A stretch of DNA of 36,574 nt from Stutzerimonas stutzeri SDM-LAC (GTDB taxonomy: Bacteria; Pseudomonadota; Gammaproteobacteria; Pseudomonadales; Pseudomonadaceae). The notes beneath the pieces were generated by a model that saw only the letters and a program-made list of their open reading frames with translations, did not search any database and had not been told where the DNA came from. Numbering within the stretch: the first letter of the stretch is position 1; each line of letters opens with the position of its first letter. This document shows positions 28,003-36,574 of this stretch, piece after piece. A program made the translations under genes and the position numbers. The stretch covers positions 1 to 36,574 of the forward strand of contig NZ_AGSX01000044.1 in assembly GCF_000235745.1 (NCBI RefSeq). Reading direction: 5' to 3'.

Positions 28003-28536
28003 CTACTTCTTCTTAGCTTCTTTACGACGGACCACTTCGTCCGAGTAACGCACGCCTTTGCCTTTGTAAGGCTCAGGACGGCGGAAATCGCGGATTTCAG
28101 CAGCCACCTGACCGACTAGTTGCTTATCGACACCCTTGATCAGGATATCGGTCTGGCTAGGGGTCTCAGCGGTAACGCCTTGCGGCAGTTCATATTCCAC
28201 CGGGTGCGAGAAGCCGAGAGCCAGGGACAGCACTTGACCTTTGGCTTGCGCCTTGTAACCAACACCAACCAGCTGGAGCTTGCGCTCGAAGCCTTGGCTG
28301 ACGCCAATCACCATATTGTTAACCAGCGCACGGGTGGTACCGGCCATGGCGCGATTCTGCTGATCGCCATTGCGAGCAGCGAAACGCAACTCACCAGCCT
28401 CGTGAATCACTTCCACGGACGAGTGCACATTCAGTTCGAGAGCGCCCTTGGCACCCTTTACCGATAGCTGCTGGCCGGACATGTTGAATTCAACACCAGC
28501 GGGCAGCTTGACGGGGTTCTTAGCAACGCGAGACAT
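28003..28536 (-). CDS. rplF: Ribosomal protein L6
   Basis: 177 residues. Two related L6 domains: [17 protein letters not shown] to about 80, and about 83-175 with [28 protein letters not shown] and the signature [25 protein letters not shown]6 lies near the sarcin-ricin loop of the 50S subunit. It starts 12 nt after the rpsH stop. Confidence 0.98.
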   Translation of the reverse strand: MSRVAKNPVKLPAGVEFNMSGQQLSVKGAKGALELNVHSSVEVIHEAGELRFAARNGDQQNRAMAGTTRALVNNMVIGVSQGFERKLQLVGVGYKAQAKGQVLSLALGFSHPVEYELPQGVTAETPSQTDILIKGVDKQLVGQVAAEIRDFRRPEPYKGKGVRYSDEVVRRKEAKKK

Positions 28537-28548
28537 GCTTATCCCCCC

Positions 28549-28941
28549 TTAGAACACTGTGCAAAGCACTTCGCCGCCAACGCCAGCAGCGCGAGCAGCT
28601 CGATCAGTCATCACACCCTTGTTGGTGGATACGATCGAAACACCCAGACCGCCGCGAACCTTCGGCAACTGATCAACGGATTTGTACTGGCGAAGGCCAG
28701 GACGGCTTACGCGCTTGAGTTCCTCGATGACCGGACGGCCCTCGAAATACTTAAGCTCGATAGACAGCTGCGGCTTGGCGTCGCTGCTGACGTTGTATCC
28801 TGCGATATAGCCTTCACCCTGAAGAACGTTGGCTACAGCCACCTTCAGAGTGGAAGACGGCATGCTTACGACGGACTTTTCGGCCATCTGGGCATTACGG
28901 ATACGAGTTAGCATGTCCGCTAACGGGTCCTGCATACTCAT
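28549..28941 (-). CDS. rpsH: Ribosomal protein S8
   Basis: 130 residues. [18 protein letters not shown] and the C-terminal signature [27 protein letters not shown] are diagnostic. S8 binds the 16S central domain and in E. coli is the autogenous repressor of the spc operon. AGGAG is 9 nt before the ATG. The gene follows an unusual 185-nt structured gap after rpsN. Confidence 0.98.
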   Translation of the reverse strand: MSMQDPLADMLTRIRNAQMAEKSVVSMPSSTLKVAVANVLQGEGYIAGYNVSSDAKPQLSIELKYFEGRPVIEELKRVSRPGLRQYKSVDQLPKVRGGLGVSIVSTNKGVMTDRAARAAGVGGEVLCTVF

Positions 28942-28961
28942 GGGCTCTTGGCTCCTAATAC

Positions 28962-28984
28962 AAAAAAATAAGCCCGCGAGGGCT
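28962..28984 (-). terminator. Terminator-like hairpin just upstream of rpsH
   Basis: On the minus strand AGCCC (28984-28980), loop TCGC and GGGCT (28975-28971) are followed by TA and then seven T (28968-28962). That is an intrinsic-terminator shape inside the spc operon, only about 20 nt before the rpsH ATG. The 5-bp stem is short, so it may act as an attenuator rather than a full stop. Confidence 0.5.
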
Positions 28985-29020
28985 CGTGTCGCCGGCTAGA
29001 AGAGCAAACACCGAAGGCGT

Positions 29021-29119
29021 GGCTCGGGCGAGCCGGACATTCTAGAGATACTCCAGAAACGAATCAAGCCCCATAGGGGCTTGATTCGTAAACAGTGAGC
29101 CCGACGGGAACGCCGGGCT
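29021..29119. repeat. Series of hairpins between rpsN and rpsH
   Basis: Three further palindromes lie in this gap: GGCTCG/CGAGCC (29021-29034), a 14-bp perfect stem with loop ATA (29059-29072 and 29076-29089), and AGCCCG/CGGGCT (29098-29119). They precede the terminator-like hairpin at 28962-28984. The 14-bp stem is too long to be chance. Confidence 0.7.
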
Positions 29120-29126
29120 ACCATTC

Positions 29127-29432
29127 TTACCAGCTGGCTTTAACCAGACCCGGTACGTCGCCACGCATGGCGGCCTGACGCAGCATGTTACGCGCAAGAC
29201 CAAACTTGCGATAAACACCGTGCGGACGGCCAGTCAGGCGGCAGCGGTTACGCAGACGCGAAGCGCTTGCATCACGAGGCTGCTTTTGCAGAGCCACCTG
29301 AGCTTCCCAACGCGCCTCAGGAGTAGTCTCCGGATTGGCGATGGTTGCTTTCAGCGCGGCACGCTTCTGGGCGTACTTGGCAACCGTTTGCTGACGCTTC
29401 AGCTCGCGGTTCTTCATGCTTTGCTTAGCCAT
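29127..29432 (-). CDS. rpsN: Ribosomal protein S14 (zinc-free form)
   Basis: 101 residues, the length of the gammaproteobacterial C- form. [21 protein letters not shown] opens it and [25 protein letters not shown] is the rRNA-binding core; only one Cys is present there, so no CxxC-CxxC zinc site. The frame continues upstream to 29498 within the end of rplE; the ATG at 29432 gives the correct family N-terminus. Confidence 0.97.
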   Translation of the reverse strand: MAKQSMKNRELKRQQTVAKYAQKRAALKATIANPETTPEARWEAQVALQKQPRDASASRLRNRCRLTGRPHGVYRKFGLARNMLRQAAMRGDVPGLVKASW

Positions 29433-29445
29433 GTGCCTACTCCAA

Positions 29446-29985
29446 TCAGTTACGGAACGGGAAGTTGAATGCACGCAGCAACGCGCGACCTTCTTCATCC
29501 GTCCGAGCAGTAGTGGTCAGAGTGATGTCCAGACCACGCAGGGCATCGATCTTGTCGTAATCGATTTCCGGGAAAATGATCTGCTCTTTCACGCCCATGC
29601 TGTAATTGCCACGGCCGTCAAACGACTTGGCATTCAGGCCGCGGAAATCGCGAACCCGAGGCAGGGAGATCGACAACAGACGATCCAGGAATTCGTACAT
29701 ACGATCACTACGCAGAGTCACCTTGACTCCGATCGGCCATCCTTCGCGGACCTTGAAGCCAGCGATAGACTTGCGAGCGTGGGTCACGACGACCTTCTGG
29801 CCGGTGATTTTCTCAAGATCGGCAACCGCGTTATCGATGATTTTCTTATCACCGATGGCCTCGCCAATACCCATGTTCAGGGTGATCTTGGTAATGCGCG
29901 GAACTTCCATCACGTTACCAAGCTGAAGCTCTTCTTTCAGCTTGGGAGCGATTTGCTTCCGATAAACTTCTTTTAGTCGTGCCAT
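29446..29985 (-). CDS. rplE: Ribosomal protein L5
   Basis: 179 residues. [32 protein letters not shown] and [29 protein letters not shown] identify L5, which binds 5S rRNA and contacts the P-site tRNA. In E. coli the S8 regulatory site is at the rplE start; here nothing obvious stands out there. It follows rplX by 19 nt. Confidence 0.98.
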   Translation of the reverse strand: MARLKEVYRKQIAPKLKEELQLGNVMEVPRITKITLNMGIGEAIGDKKIIDNAVADLEKITGQKVVVTHARKSIAGFKVREGWPIGVKVTLRSDRMYEFLDRLLSISLPRVRDFRGLNAKSFDGRGNYSMGVKEQIIFPEIDYDKIDALRGLDITLTTTARTDEEGRALLRAFNFPFRN

Positions 29986-30004
29986 GGTTATCTACCTAGC
30001 AGTC

Positions 30005-30319
30005 TCAAGCTTCAACCGGCTTTTGGGTCGACTTGAAGACACGAATTTTCTTGCCGTCTTCAACCTTGAACCCAACGCGGTCAGCTTTGTTGGTTTCGCC
30101 ATTGAAAATAGCGACGTTAGAGGCGTGCAATGGCGCCTCTTTCTCGACGATACCGCCCTGAACGCCGGACATCGGGTTCGGCTTGGTATGGCGCTTCACC
30201 AGGTTGATACCACCGACGACCAGACGGTCATCAGCGAGAACCCGGAGCACCTTACCGCGCTTGCCCTTGTCTTTGCCGGCGATGACGATGATCTCGTCGT
30301 TGCGACGAATCTTTTGCAT
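30005..30319 (-). CDS. rplX: Ribosomal protein L24
   Basis: 104 residues with the KOW motif near the N-terminus ([25 protein letters not shown]) and [37 protein letters not shown]24 is an assembly initiator for the 50S subunit. It lies between rplN and rplE. Confidence 0.98.
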   Translation of the reverse strand: MQKIRRNDEIIVIAGKDKGKRGKVLRVLADDRLVVGGINLVKRHTKPNPMSGVQGGIVEKEAPLHASNVAIFNGETNKADRVGFKVEDGKKIRVFKSTQKPVEA

Positions 30320-30330
30320 GCGGCTTCTCC

Positions 30331-30699
30331 TTACAGCACTTCAGGCGCGAGCGAGACGATCTTCATGAACTTCTCGGAACGAAGTTCACGCGTCACCGGC
30401 CCGAAAATACGGGTGCCAATTGGCTCCTGCTTGTTGTTCAGCAGAACAGCAGCGTTGCCATCGAAGCGAATGATGGAGCCATCGGGACGACGAACACCGT
30501 GACGGGTACGGACTACGACCGCAGTCATTACCTGGCCTTTCTTGACCTTGCCACGAGGAATCGCTTCCTTGACGGTAACCTTGATGATGTCGCCGATGCC
30601 GGCGTAACGGCGGTGCGAACCGCCGAGAACCTTGATACACATGACGCGACGAGCGCCACTGTTATCAGCCACATCGAGCATTGATTGAGTCTGAATCAT
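30331..30699 (-). CDS. rplN: Ribosomal protein L14
   Basis: 122 residues. [28 protein letters not shown] and [28 protein letters not shown] are diagnostic. L14 forms an intersubunit bridge. In E. coli rplN opens the spc operon; here only 23 nt separate it from rpsQ and no promoter is visible, so S10 and spc genes appear to be one transcription unit. Confidence 0.98.
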   Translation of the reverse strand: MIQTQSMLDVADNSGARRVMCIKVLGGSHRRYAGIGDIIKVTVKEAIPRGKVKKGQVMTAVVVRTRHGVRRPDGSIIRFDGNAAVLLNNKQEPIGTRIFGPVTRELRSEKFMKIVSLAPEVL

Positions 30700-30722
30700 A
30701 TAATTTCTCCGACCCCTAGCCC

Positions 30723-30989
30723 TTAGACTTCGACGGCACGTTCAACGACATCAACCAACATCCAGCACTTGGTCTTCGCCAAAGGACGAGTCTCGCGAAT
30801 CGTGACCTTGTCACCGATACGGCACTGGTTGGTTTCGTCGTGAGCGTGCAGTTTGGTCGAACGCTTAACGTATTTACCGTAGATCGGGTGCTTGACACGA
30901 CGCTCGATCAGAACGGTGATGCTTTTGTCCATCTTGTCGCTGACGACGCGGCCAGTCAGCGTGCGGACAGTCTTTTCAACTTCAGCCAT
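30723..30989 (-). CDS. rpsQ: Ribosomal protein S17
   Basis: 88 residues, OB-fold. [33 protein letters not shown] is the S17 core and [18 protein letters not shown] the C-terminal signature. The ATG at 30989 gives the family N-terminus MAEVEKTVR; a GTG at 30995 would overlap the rpmC stop. Confidence 0.97.
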   Translation of the reverse strand: MAEVEKTVRTLTGRVVSDKMDKSITVLIERRVKHPIYGKYVKRSTKLHAHDETNQCRIGDKVTIRETRPLAKTKCWMLVDVVERAVEV

Positions 30990-30991
30990 GA

Positions 30992-31183
30992 TCACTTACC
31001 TGCCTGCTGGTTGAGCACAGTCTTGACGCGAGCGATGTCACGCTTGACTTGCGAGAGCAGGTGCGACTGCCCCAACTGGCCAGTTGCTTTCTGCATACGC
31101 AGATTAAACTGGTCGCGCAGCAACTCGAGCAGTTGCTCGTTCAGCTGCTGAGCGGATTTTTCACGAAGTTCATTCGCTTTCAT
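30992..31183 (-). CDS. rpmC: Ribosomal protein L29
   Basis: 63 residues, two long helices: [20 protein letters not shown] and the [16 protein letters not shown] segment, then [19 protein letters not shown]29 sits at the exit tunnel and helps dock trigger factor and SRP. The ATG at 31183 overlaps the rplP stop as TGATG; a preceding GTG (31186) would add one Met. Confidence 0.97.
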   Translation of the reverse strand: MKANELREKSAQQLNEQLLELLRDQFNLRMQKATGQLGQSHLLSQVKRDIARVKTVLNQQAGK

Positions 31184-31596
31184 CACATCACCGTCCGCTT
31201 AACAAAGGAGGTGGCGAGCGGCAGCTTTGCAGCAGCCAGGGCGAATGCCTCACGCGCCAGCTCTTCGGAAACACCCTCGATCTCGTAGAGCACCTTGCCC
31301 GGCTGAATCTGGGCTACCCAGTACTCCACGTTACCCTTACCCTTACCCATCCGTACTTCAAGCGGCTTCTTGGATATAGGCTTGTCGGGGAACACGCGGA
31401 TCCAGATCTTGCCGCCACGCTTTACGTGACGAGTCAACGCACGACGTGCGGACTCGATCTGGCGCGCCGTCAAACGACCGCGAGCGACAGACTTCAGAGC
31501 GAACTCGCCGAAGCTGACTTTGCTACCGCGCTGAGCCAGGCCACGGTTGTGACCGGTCATCTGCTTGCGGAATTTTGTACGCTTTGGTTGCAACAT
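31183..31596 (-). CDS. rplP: Ribosomal protein L16
   Basis: 137 residues. [21 protein letters not shown] and [32 protein letters not shown] identify L16, which reaches towards the A-site tRNA and peptidyl-transferase centre. The Arg in VRMGKGKG is the site hydroxylated by RoxA in E. coli. It overlaps rpmC by one base at its stop. Confidence 0.98.
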
Positions 31597-31608
31597 TTGG
31601 CGTACTCC

Positions 31609-32295
31609 TTACTTGGCAGCTTTTTTACGAGGCGCAGGCGCTTGCGGCTTGAGCTCTTCATGGCGACCACCAATCACTTCGCCTTTGAAGATCCAAACCT
31701 TGACGCCAATCACACCGTAAGTGGTGTGTGCTTCGTAGGTGTTGTAGTCGATATCGGCACGCAGGGTGTGCAACGGCACACGACCTTCCCGATACCATTC
31801 TGTACGGGCAATTTCAGCCCCACCCAGACGACCGCTCACCTGGATCTTGATGCCCTTGGCACCAATGCGGATCGCGTTCTGTACGGCGCGCTTCATAGCG
31901 CGGCGGAACATTACGCGACGCTCCAGCTGCTGAGCGACGTTCTGTGCTACCAGCATTGCATCGAGCTCCGGCTTGCGGATTTCTTCGATGTTGATGTGCA
32001 CAGGCACACCCATTCTCTTGGTCAGGTCCTGACGCAGCTTCTCAACATCTTCACCCTTCTTGCCGATCACGATGCCGGGACGAGCGGTGTGGATGGTGAT
32101 GCGTGCGGTTTGAGCCGGACGATGGATGTCGATACGGCTTACGGACGCGCTTTTTAGTTTGTCTTGGAGGTATTCACGCACGTTCAGATCTGCAAGCAGA
32201 TAATCGGCGTACGTACGACCGTCTGCATACCAGACGGAAGTGTGCTCCTTGACGATTCCCAGGCGAATGCCAGTGGGATGTACTTTCTGACCCAT
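31609..32295 (-). CDS. rpsC: Ribosomal protein S3
   Basis: 228 residues. [20 protein letters not shown] is the S3 start; the KH domain (about 38-107) has [17 protein letters not shown], with GxxG as GKKG; the C-terminal domain has [31 protein letters not shown]3 guides mRNA entry and has helicase activity with S4 and S5. The ATG at 32295 is 13 nt after the rplV stop; the longer frame to 32379 is rplV sequence in another frame. Confidence 0.98.
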   Translation of the reverse strand: MGQKVHPTGIRLGIVKEHTSVWYADGRTYADYLLADLNVREYLQDKLKSASVSRIDIHRPAQTARITIHTARPGIVIGKKGEDVEKLRQDLTKRMGVPVHINIEEIRKPELDAMLVAQNVAQQLERRVMFRRAMKRAVQNAIRIGAKGIKIQVSGRLGGAEIARTEWYREGRVPLHTLRADIDYNTYEAHTTYGVIGVKVWIFKGEVIGGRHEELKPQAPAPRKKAAK

Positions 32296-32308
32296 CTGAT
32301 CGACTCCG

Positions 32309-32641
32309 TTACTTGTCCGCAACCTTGACAGTGATATGGCAAGACCGCTTGACGATGCGATCAGCGCGGCCTTTGGCACGCGGCATGATGCGCTTAAGCG
32401 AACGCCCCTCGTTGACGAAGACAGTGGAGACCTTCAGGTCATCCACGTCAGCGCCTTCGTTGTGCTCGGCGTTGGCTACAGCCGACTCCAGCACTTTCTT
32501 CATGATCTCGGCGGCTTTCTTACTGCTGAAAGCCAGCAGGTTGAGCGCTTCGCCCACCTTCTTCCCGCGGATCTGGTCGGCGACCAGGCGGGCTTTCTGG
32601 GCGGAGATGCGAGCGCCCGACAACTTAGCGGCTACTTCCAT
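32309..32641 (-). CDS. rplV: Ribosomal protein L22
   Basis: 110 residues. [27 protein letters not shown] and the extended hairpin region ending [20 protein letters not shown] identify L22; the hairpin lines the exit tunnel near the macrolide site. No insertion or deletion is evident in that loop. Confidence 0.98.
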
Positions 32642-32654
32642 CTTTCCTTACCCC

Positions 32655-32930
32655 TTAGCGCTTGCCTTTCTTGTCCGCTACGTGCCCGCGATAAGTGCGG
32701 GTACCAGCGAACTCGCCGAGTTTGTGGCCGACCATGTCTTCGTTAACGAGAACGGGGACATGTTGACGGCCGTTATGCACAGCGATGGTCAGACCGACCA
32801 TTTGTGGCAGGATCATCGAACGACGCGACCAGGTTTTAACCGGCTTACGATCGTTCTTTTCCATCGCCACTTCGACCTTCTTCAATAGGTGAAGATCGAT
32901 AAAAGGACCTTTTTTCAGAGAACGCGGCAC
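32655..32930 (-). CDS. rpsS: Ribosomal protein S19
   Basis: 91 residues. [20 protein letters not shown] and the signature [21 protein letters not shown] then THRGH-like [13 protein letters not shown] are clear. S19 lies in the 30S head with S13 near the tRNA sites. It follows rplB by 16 nt. Confidence 0.98.
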   Translation of the reverse strand: MPRSLKKGPFIDLHLLKKVEVAMEKNDRKPVKTWSRRSMILPQMVGLTIAVHNGRQHVPVLVNEDMVGHKLGEFAGTRTYRGHVADKKGKR

Positions 32931-32946
32931 TGTCGTATCCCTCTAG

Positions 32947-33768
32947 TTACTTGCGACGACGGACGATCATGTTATCGGTGCGCTTATTAGAGCGAGTCTT
33001 CGCGCCCTTGGTCGGGAAGCCCCATGGCGACACCGGATGACGACCACCGGAGGTACGACCCTCACCACCACCGTGGGGGTGATCGACCGGGTTCATTGCC
33101 ACACCGCGAACGGTCGGGCGAACACCGCGCCAGCGCTTGGCACCGGCTTTACCCAGTGAACGCAGGCTGTGCTCGGAGTTCGAGACCTCACCCAGCGTCG
33201 CACGGCACTCGGCCAGCACTTTGCGCATCTCGCCGGAGCGAAGACGCAGGGTGACGTAAGCACCTTCACGCGCGACCAACTGTGCCGAAGCACCAGCGGA
33301 GCGAGCAATCTGGGCACCCTTGCCCGGCTTGAGCTCAACACCGTGAACGGTGGAACCTAGCGGAATGTTGCGCAGCGGCAGGCTGTTACCCGCCTTGATC
33401 GGCGCGTTGACGCCGGAGAGCAGCTGATCGCCAGCACTTACGCCTTTGGGAGCGATGATGTAACGACGCTCGCCGTCCGCATACTTCAGTAGTGCGATGT
33501 GTGCAGTACGGTTTGGATCATATTCGACGCGTTCAACGACAGCAGGGATGCCGTCCTTGTTGCGACGAAAATCGACCAAACGGTAATGCTGCTTGTGACC
33601 ACCACCAATGTGACGCGTGGTGATACGACCGTTGTTGTTACGACCGCCAGACTTCGACTTCTTCTCGAGCAGCGGAGCATAAGGAGCGCCTTTGTGCAGC
33701 TCCTGACCGACCACTTTGACCACAAAACGGCGGCCCGCGGAAGTCGGTTTGCATTTAACGATTGCCAT
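32947..33768 (-). CDS. rplB: Ribosomal protein L2
   Basis: 273 residues. The OB and SH3-like domains carry [15 protein letters not shown] and [21 protein letters not shown]; the His in that last motif is the one implicated in peptidyl-transferase function. L2 is needed for subunit association. Length is as usual for proteobacteria. Confidence 0.98.
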   Translation of the reverse strand: MAIVKCKPTSAGRRFVVKVVGQELHKGAPYAPLLEKKSKSGGRNNNGRITTRHIGGGHKQHYRLVDFRRNKDGIPAVVERVEYDPNRTAHIALLKYADGERRYIIAPKGVSAGDQLLSGVNAPIKAGNSLPLRNIPLGSTVHGVELKPGKGAQIARSAGASAQLVAREGAYVTLRLRSGEMRKVLAECRATLGEVSNSEHSLRSLGKAGAKRWRGVRPTVRGVAMNPVDHPHGGGEGRTSGGRHPVSPWGFPTKGAKTRSNKRTDNMIVRRRK

Positions 33769-33782
33769 GATGCACCCCTTCC

Positions 33783-34082
33783 TTACTCAGCGTTGCCGGA
33801 GAAATCGAGATCCTGGCCCGGCTGAAGCGCGATGTACGCCTTCTTCCAGTCGTTACGCTTGCCCAGACCGCGAGCGGTACGCTTGGTCTTGCCCTGAACA
33901 TTCAGAGTGCTGACTTTGGCGACCTTCACGTTGAACAGGCTTTCGACGGCCTTCTTGATTTCCAGCTTGGTTGCATCAGCCGCAACCTTGAAAACGAACT
34001 GGCTCTTGCTGTCAGCCAGCATGGTTGCCTTCTCGGAGACGTGCGGACCAAGCAGGACTTTGAATACGCGTTCCTGGTTCAT
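33783..34082 (-). CDS. rplW: Ribosomal protein L23
   Basis: 99 residues. [22 protein letters not shown] and [23 protein letters not shown] are typical of the bacterial type. L23 is the docking site for trigger factor and SRP at the tunnel exit. Its ATG overlaps the rplD stop by 4 nt (ATGA). Confidence 0.98.
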   Translation of the reverse strand: MNQERVFKVLLGPHVSEKATMLADSKSQFVFKVAADATKLEIKKAVESLFNVKVAKVSTLNVQGKTKRTARGLGKRNDWKKAYIALQPGQDLDFSGNAE

Positions 34083-34681
34083 CCCAGCAGCTCCTCGAAT
34101 TTCTTCACAGCCGACACGGTGATCAACACCTTGTCATAGGCGATCAGGCTGACTGGATCGGAACCTTGAACGTCACGAACATCGACGTGCGGCAGGTTGC
34201 GAGCCGCCAGGTACAGGTTCTGATCGACAGCATCGGAAACAATCAGTACGTCATTCAGACCCATACCAGTCAGCTTGTTGGCAAGCAGCTTGGTCTTGGG
34301 GCTGTCGACGGCGAAATCTTCAACGACGACCAGACGCTCGGAACGAACCAATTCGGAAAGAATGGAACGCAGCGCCGCGCGGTACATCTTCTTGTTGAGC
34401 TTCTGCTCATGGTTCTGCGGACGAGCGGCGAAAGTTACGCCACCGCCACGCCAGATCGGACCACGCGAGGTACCCGCACGAGCGCGGCCAGTACCCTTTT
34501 GACGCCAGGGACGCTTACCGCCACCCGAGACATCGGAGCGAGTCTTCTGCTGCTTGCTGCCCTGACGACCGCCAGCCATATAGGCGACGACAGCCTGGTG
34601 CACCAGGGTCTCGTTGAACTCACCACCAAAGGTTTGCTCGGAGACTTCGATGGCCTGTGCGCCATTTACATTCAATTGCAT
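34079..34681 (-). CDS. rplD: Ribosomal protein L4
   Basis: 200 residues. The tunnel loop [28 protein letters not shown] and the RSPIWRGGG-like [11 protein letters not shown] are diagnostic. In E. coli L4 also represses the S10 operon by attenuation in a long leader; the leader in this window is much shorter (see the S10 promoter). Confidence 0.98.
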   Translation of the reverse strand: MQLNVNGAQAIEVSEQTFGGEFNETLVHQAVVAYMAGGRQGSKQQKTRSDVSGGGKRPWRQKGTGRARAGTSRGPIWRGGGVTFAARPQNHEQKLNKKMYRAALRSILSELVRSERLVVVEDFAVDSPKTKLLANKLTGMGLNDVLIVSDAVDQNLYLAARNLPHVDVRDVQGSDPVSLIAYDKVLITVSAVKKFEELLG

Positions 34682-34693
34682 GTGAACTCCCCC

Positions 34694-35329
34694 TTACCCG
34701 CGAGCCTTGGCGGCCGGACGCACGACAACGTCACCACCCGTGGCGCCGGGCACTGCACCCTTGACCAACAGCAGGTTACGCTCGGCATCGACGCGCACGA
34801 TTTCCAGGGACTGCACGGTTACGCGCTCGGCGCCCATGTGCCCGGACATCTTCTTGCCCTTGAAAACACGGCCTGGCGTTTGGCATTGACCAATCGAACC
34901 CGGGACGCGGTGGGATACGGAGTTACCGTGAGTATTGTCCTGACCACGGAAATTCCAGCGCTTGATGGTGCCGGCAAAGCCTTTACCCTTGGACTGACCG
35001 GTGACATCCACCATCTGTCCAGCCTGGAAGATCTCGGCCTTGATCTGGTCGCCGACCTGGAACTCCTCGCCATCGAGGCGGAATTCCCAGACGCCACGAC
35101 CGGCCGCTACATTCGCCTTGGCGAAGTGACCAGCCTGAGCCTTGGTAACACGGGATGCACGGCGCTCGCCGACAGTGACCTGTACGGCGCGATAGCCATC
35201 GCTCTTTTCATTCTTGAACTGAGTGACGCGATTCGGCTCGATCTCAATGACCGTAACCGGAATAGAGACACCATCTTCGGTGAAAACGCGGGTCATGCCG
35301 CATTTACGACCGACTACACCAATAGTCAT
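34694..35329 (-). CDS. rplC: Ribosomal protein L3
   Basis: 211 residues. [20 protein letters not shown] and the loop [23 protein letters not shown], whose second Gln is the site methylated by PrmB in E. coli (Gln150). L3 starts 50S assembly and reaches the peptidyl-transferase centre. AGAGG precedes the ATG. Confidence 0.98.
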   Translation of the reverse strand: MTIGVVGRKCGMTRVFTEDGVSIPVTVIEIEPNRVTQFKNEKSDGYRAVQVTVGERRASRVTKAQAGHFAKANVAAGRGVWEFRLDGEEFQVGDQIKAEIFQAGQMVDVTGQSKGKGFAGTIKRWNFRGQDNTHGNSVSHRVPGSIGQCQTPGRVFKGKKMSGHMGAERVTVQSLEIVRVDAERNLLLVKGAVPGATGGDVVVRPAAKARG

Positions 35330-35410
35330 GTTGTAACCTCTTGAGTGTACGGGGCTTTCACCCGCTATGGCCGCCCATTTCAGAGCGTTACACGACTAAA
35401 ACTCCAGGTT

Positions 35411-35722
35411 TTAGCCGAGGCTGATCTGCACTTCCACGCCAGCCGCAAGATCAAGCTTCATCAGCGCATCGACGGTTTTGTCGGTTGGCTGAACAATGTC
35501 CAGCACACGCTTATGAGTACGGATCTCGTACTGGTCGCGCGCGTCCTTGTTGACGTGCGGAGAAACCAGAACGGTGAACCGCTCTTTGCGGGTCGGCAGT
35601 GGAATCGGACCACGCACCTGAGCACCAGTACGTTTCGCGGTTTCCACGATTTCCTGGGTTGATTGATCGATCAGGCGATGGTCAAAAGCCTTCAACCGAA
35701 TACGGATTTGTTGGTTTTGCAT
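35411..35722 (-). CDS. rpsJ: Ribosomal protein S10 / NusE
   Basis: 103 residues. [20 protein letters not shown] and [21 protein letters not shown] are diagnostic. As NusE it also joins NusB in antitermination and couples NusG to the ribosome. The ATG at 35722 (GAGG upstream) gives the family start; ATG 35740 would add six residues. First gene of the S10 operon. Confidence 0.98.
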
Positions 35723-35786
35723 TTTGACCTCAGACTCCAATTAGCCATCCCTACCAAACGCAATACGCCCGGTAAAAGGAGGCGCA

Positions 35787-35815
35787 ATTGTACGGATGCG
35801 TCCAGGGGGTGTCAA
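35787..35815 (-). promoter_or_regulatory. S10-operon promoter
   Basis: On the minus strand TTGACA (35815-35810), a perfect -35, and TACAAT (35792-35787) are exactly 17 nt apart. The start near 35780 gives a leader of about 58 nt, compared with about 170 nt in E. coli. This is the strongest promoter in the window. Confidence 0.88.
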
Positions 35816-35832
35816 TAAATGATCAGCAATAG

Positions 35833-35858
35833 AAAAAGGGCCCCGAAGGGCCCTTTCC
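35833..35858 (-). terminator. Terminator after tuf
   Basis: AAAGGGCCC (35835-35843) and GGGCCCTTT (35848-35856) with loop CGAA form a 9-bp stem; on the minus strand it is followed by TTTTT-type sequence. It separates tuf (str operon end) from the S10 promoter. Confidence 0.92.
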
Positions 35859-35870
35859 GACACCGAACGA

Positions 35871-36574
35871 TTATTCGATGATCTTGGCAACCACGCCGGC
35901 ACCAACGGTACGACCACCTTCGCGAATCGCGAAGCGCAGACCGTCTTCCATGGCGATCGGAGCGATCAGGGTGACAACCATCTTGATGTTGTCGCCCGGC
36001 ATTACCATCTCGACGCCTTCTGGCAGCTCGCAGTTACCGGTCACGTCAGTGGTACGGAAGTAGAACTGCGGACGGTAGCCTTTGAAGAACGGAGTGTGAC
36101 GACCGCCTTCTTCCTTGCTCAGTACGTAGACTTCGCCTTCGAACTTGGTGTGCGGCTTGATGGTGCCCGGCTTGGCCAGAACCTGGCCACGCTCGACGTC
36201 ATCACGCTTGGTGCCGCGCAACAGCACGCCCACGTTCTCACCAGCACGACCTTCGTCGAGCAGCTTGCGGAACATTTCAACGCCGGTGCAGGTGGTCTTG
36301 GTGGTATCACGGATACCAACAATCTCGATTTCTTCCTGGACCTTGACGATGCCGCGCTCAACACGACCAGTCACAACAGTACCGCGACCAGAGATGGAGA
36401 ACACGTCTTCGATCGGCATCAGGAACGGCTTGTCGATGGCACGCTCAGGCTCCGGAATGTAGCTATCCAGAGTCTCGACCAGCTTACGCACAGCCGATAC
36501 GCCCATCTCGTTGTCGTCCTGACCGTTCAACGCCATCAGCGCGGAGCCAATAACGATCGGCGTGTCGTCACCTG
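35871..36574 (-). CDS. tuf: Elongation factor Tu (5' end missing)
   Basis: 233 C-terminal residues of EF-Tu, running off the window end. The first visible residues ([17 protein letters not shown]) include the G5 motif SAL of the GTPase domain; then come domain 2 ([22 protein letters not shown]) and domain 3 ([21 protein letters not shown], ending [14 protein letters not shown]). EF-Tu delivers aminoacyl-tRNA to the ribosome. It lies before rpsJ, as expected for the str-S10 junction, and a second tuf copy elsewhere is common in gammaproteobacteria. Confidence 0.98.
   Translation of the reverse strand, partial: GDDTPIVIGSALMALNGQDDNEMGVSAVRKLVETLDSYIPEPERAIDKPFLMPIEDVFSISGRGTVVTGRVERGIVKVQEEIEIVGIRDTTKTTCTGVEMFRKLLDEGRAGENVGVLLRGTKRDDVERGQVLAKPGTIKPHTKFEGEVYVLSKEEGGRHTPFFKGYRPQFYFRTTDVTGNCELPEGVEMVMPGDNIKMVVTLIAPIAMEDGLRFAIREGGRTVGAGVVAKIIE

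Noticed and set aside
34166-35344. 392-codon open frame antisense to rplD and rplC
   Set aside because: Spans two ribosomal genes on the other strand; a shadow of their codon use with no family motif.

Overview
The window looks like a piece of a Pseudomonas-type gammaproteobacterial chromosome, possibly the stutzeri group (Stutzerimonas). The grounds are a moderately GC-rich sequence, near-textbook pseudomonad versions of UvrA, KatA, SSB and the ribosomal proteins, and gene order that, from memory, matches two Pseudomonas aeruginosa blocks: PA4063-PA4069 (zinc-starvation operon, OprG, sugar epimerases) and PA4232-PA4237 onward (ssb, MFS, uvrA, katA, rplQ). No database search was run, so the species is inference.

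Layout. 1-1144 (minus) is a molybdenum-cofactor pair, moaB then moeA (cut by the window edge). Behind it is what appears to be a wrecked moaA. 1672-4132 holds small genes: a DUF4345 membrane protein, a periplasmic DUF411 metal-binding protein, a YpfJ-type zinc metallopeptidase and an unknown 113-residue protein. 4205-7377 (plus) is a probable Zur-controlled zinc operon: a His-rich periplasmic DUF2796 protein, an ABC ATPase, an FtsX-like permease and a DUF3299 protein. 7691-12560 (minus) is a six-gene TonB2-type energy-transduction operon (DUF3450, TtpC-like ExbB, ExbB, ExbD, TonB, TPR protein) behind a promoter that overlaps a Fur-like site. 12676-13433 (plus) is an OmpW/OprG porin with a good Anr/FNR box. 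13503-15814 (minus) is ssb followed by two coupled SDR-type sugar-nucleotide genes. Then come an MFS transporter (minus), uvrA (plus) and a clade-3 catalase (minus).

22043-36574 (minus) is the translation superoperon: end of tuf, then the S10, spc and alpha operons through rplQ, with secY, rpmJ and rpoA inside. rpmJ and rpmD are present although very short. Clear sigma70-like promoters lie before rpsJ and before rpsM. A structured 185-nt gap with a terminator-like hairpin lies between rpsN and rpsH.

How the genes work together. The accessory half is largely an envelope metal and oxygen-response neighbourhood: zinc handling (Zur-like box), TonB-driven iron or other uptake (Fur-like box), an anaerobically induced porin (Anr-like box) and molybdenum cofactor synthesis, as expected in a facultatively denitrifying pseudomonad. 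I see no CRISPR array, insertion sequence, prophage, tRNA or rRNA gene. I did not find a convincing new defence or biosynthetic system. The most interesting items are the moaA remnant, the TonB2 operon and its control site, the catalytic-dyad-less RmlD-like protein, and the rpsN-rpsH leader.
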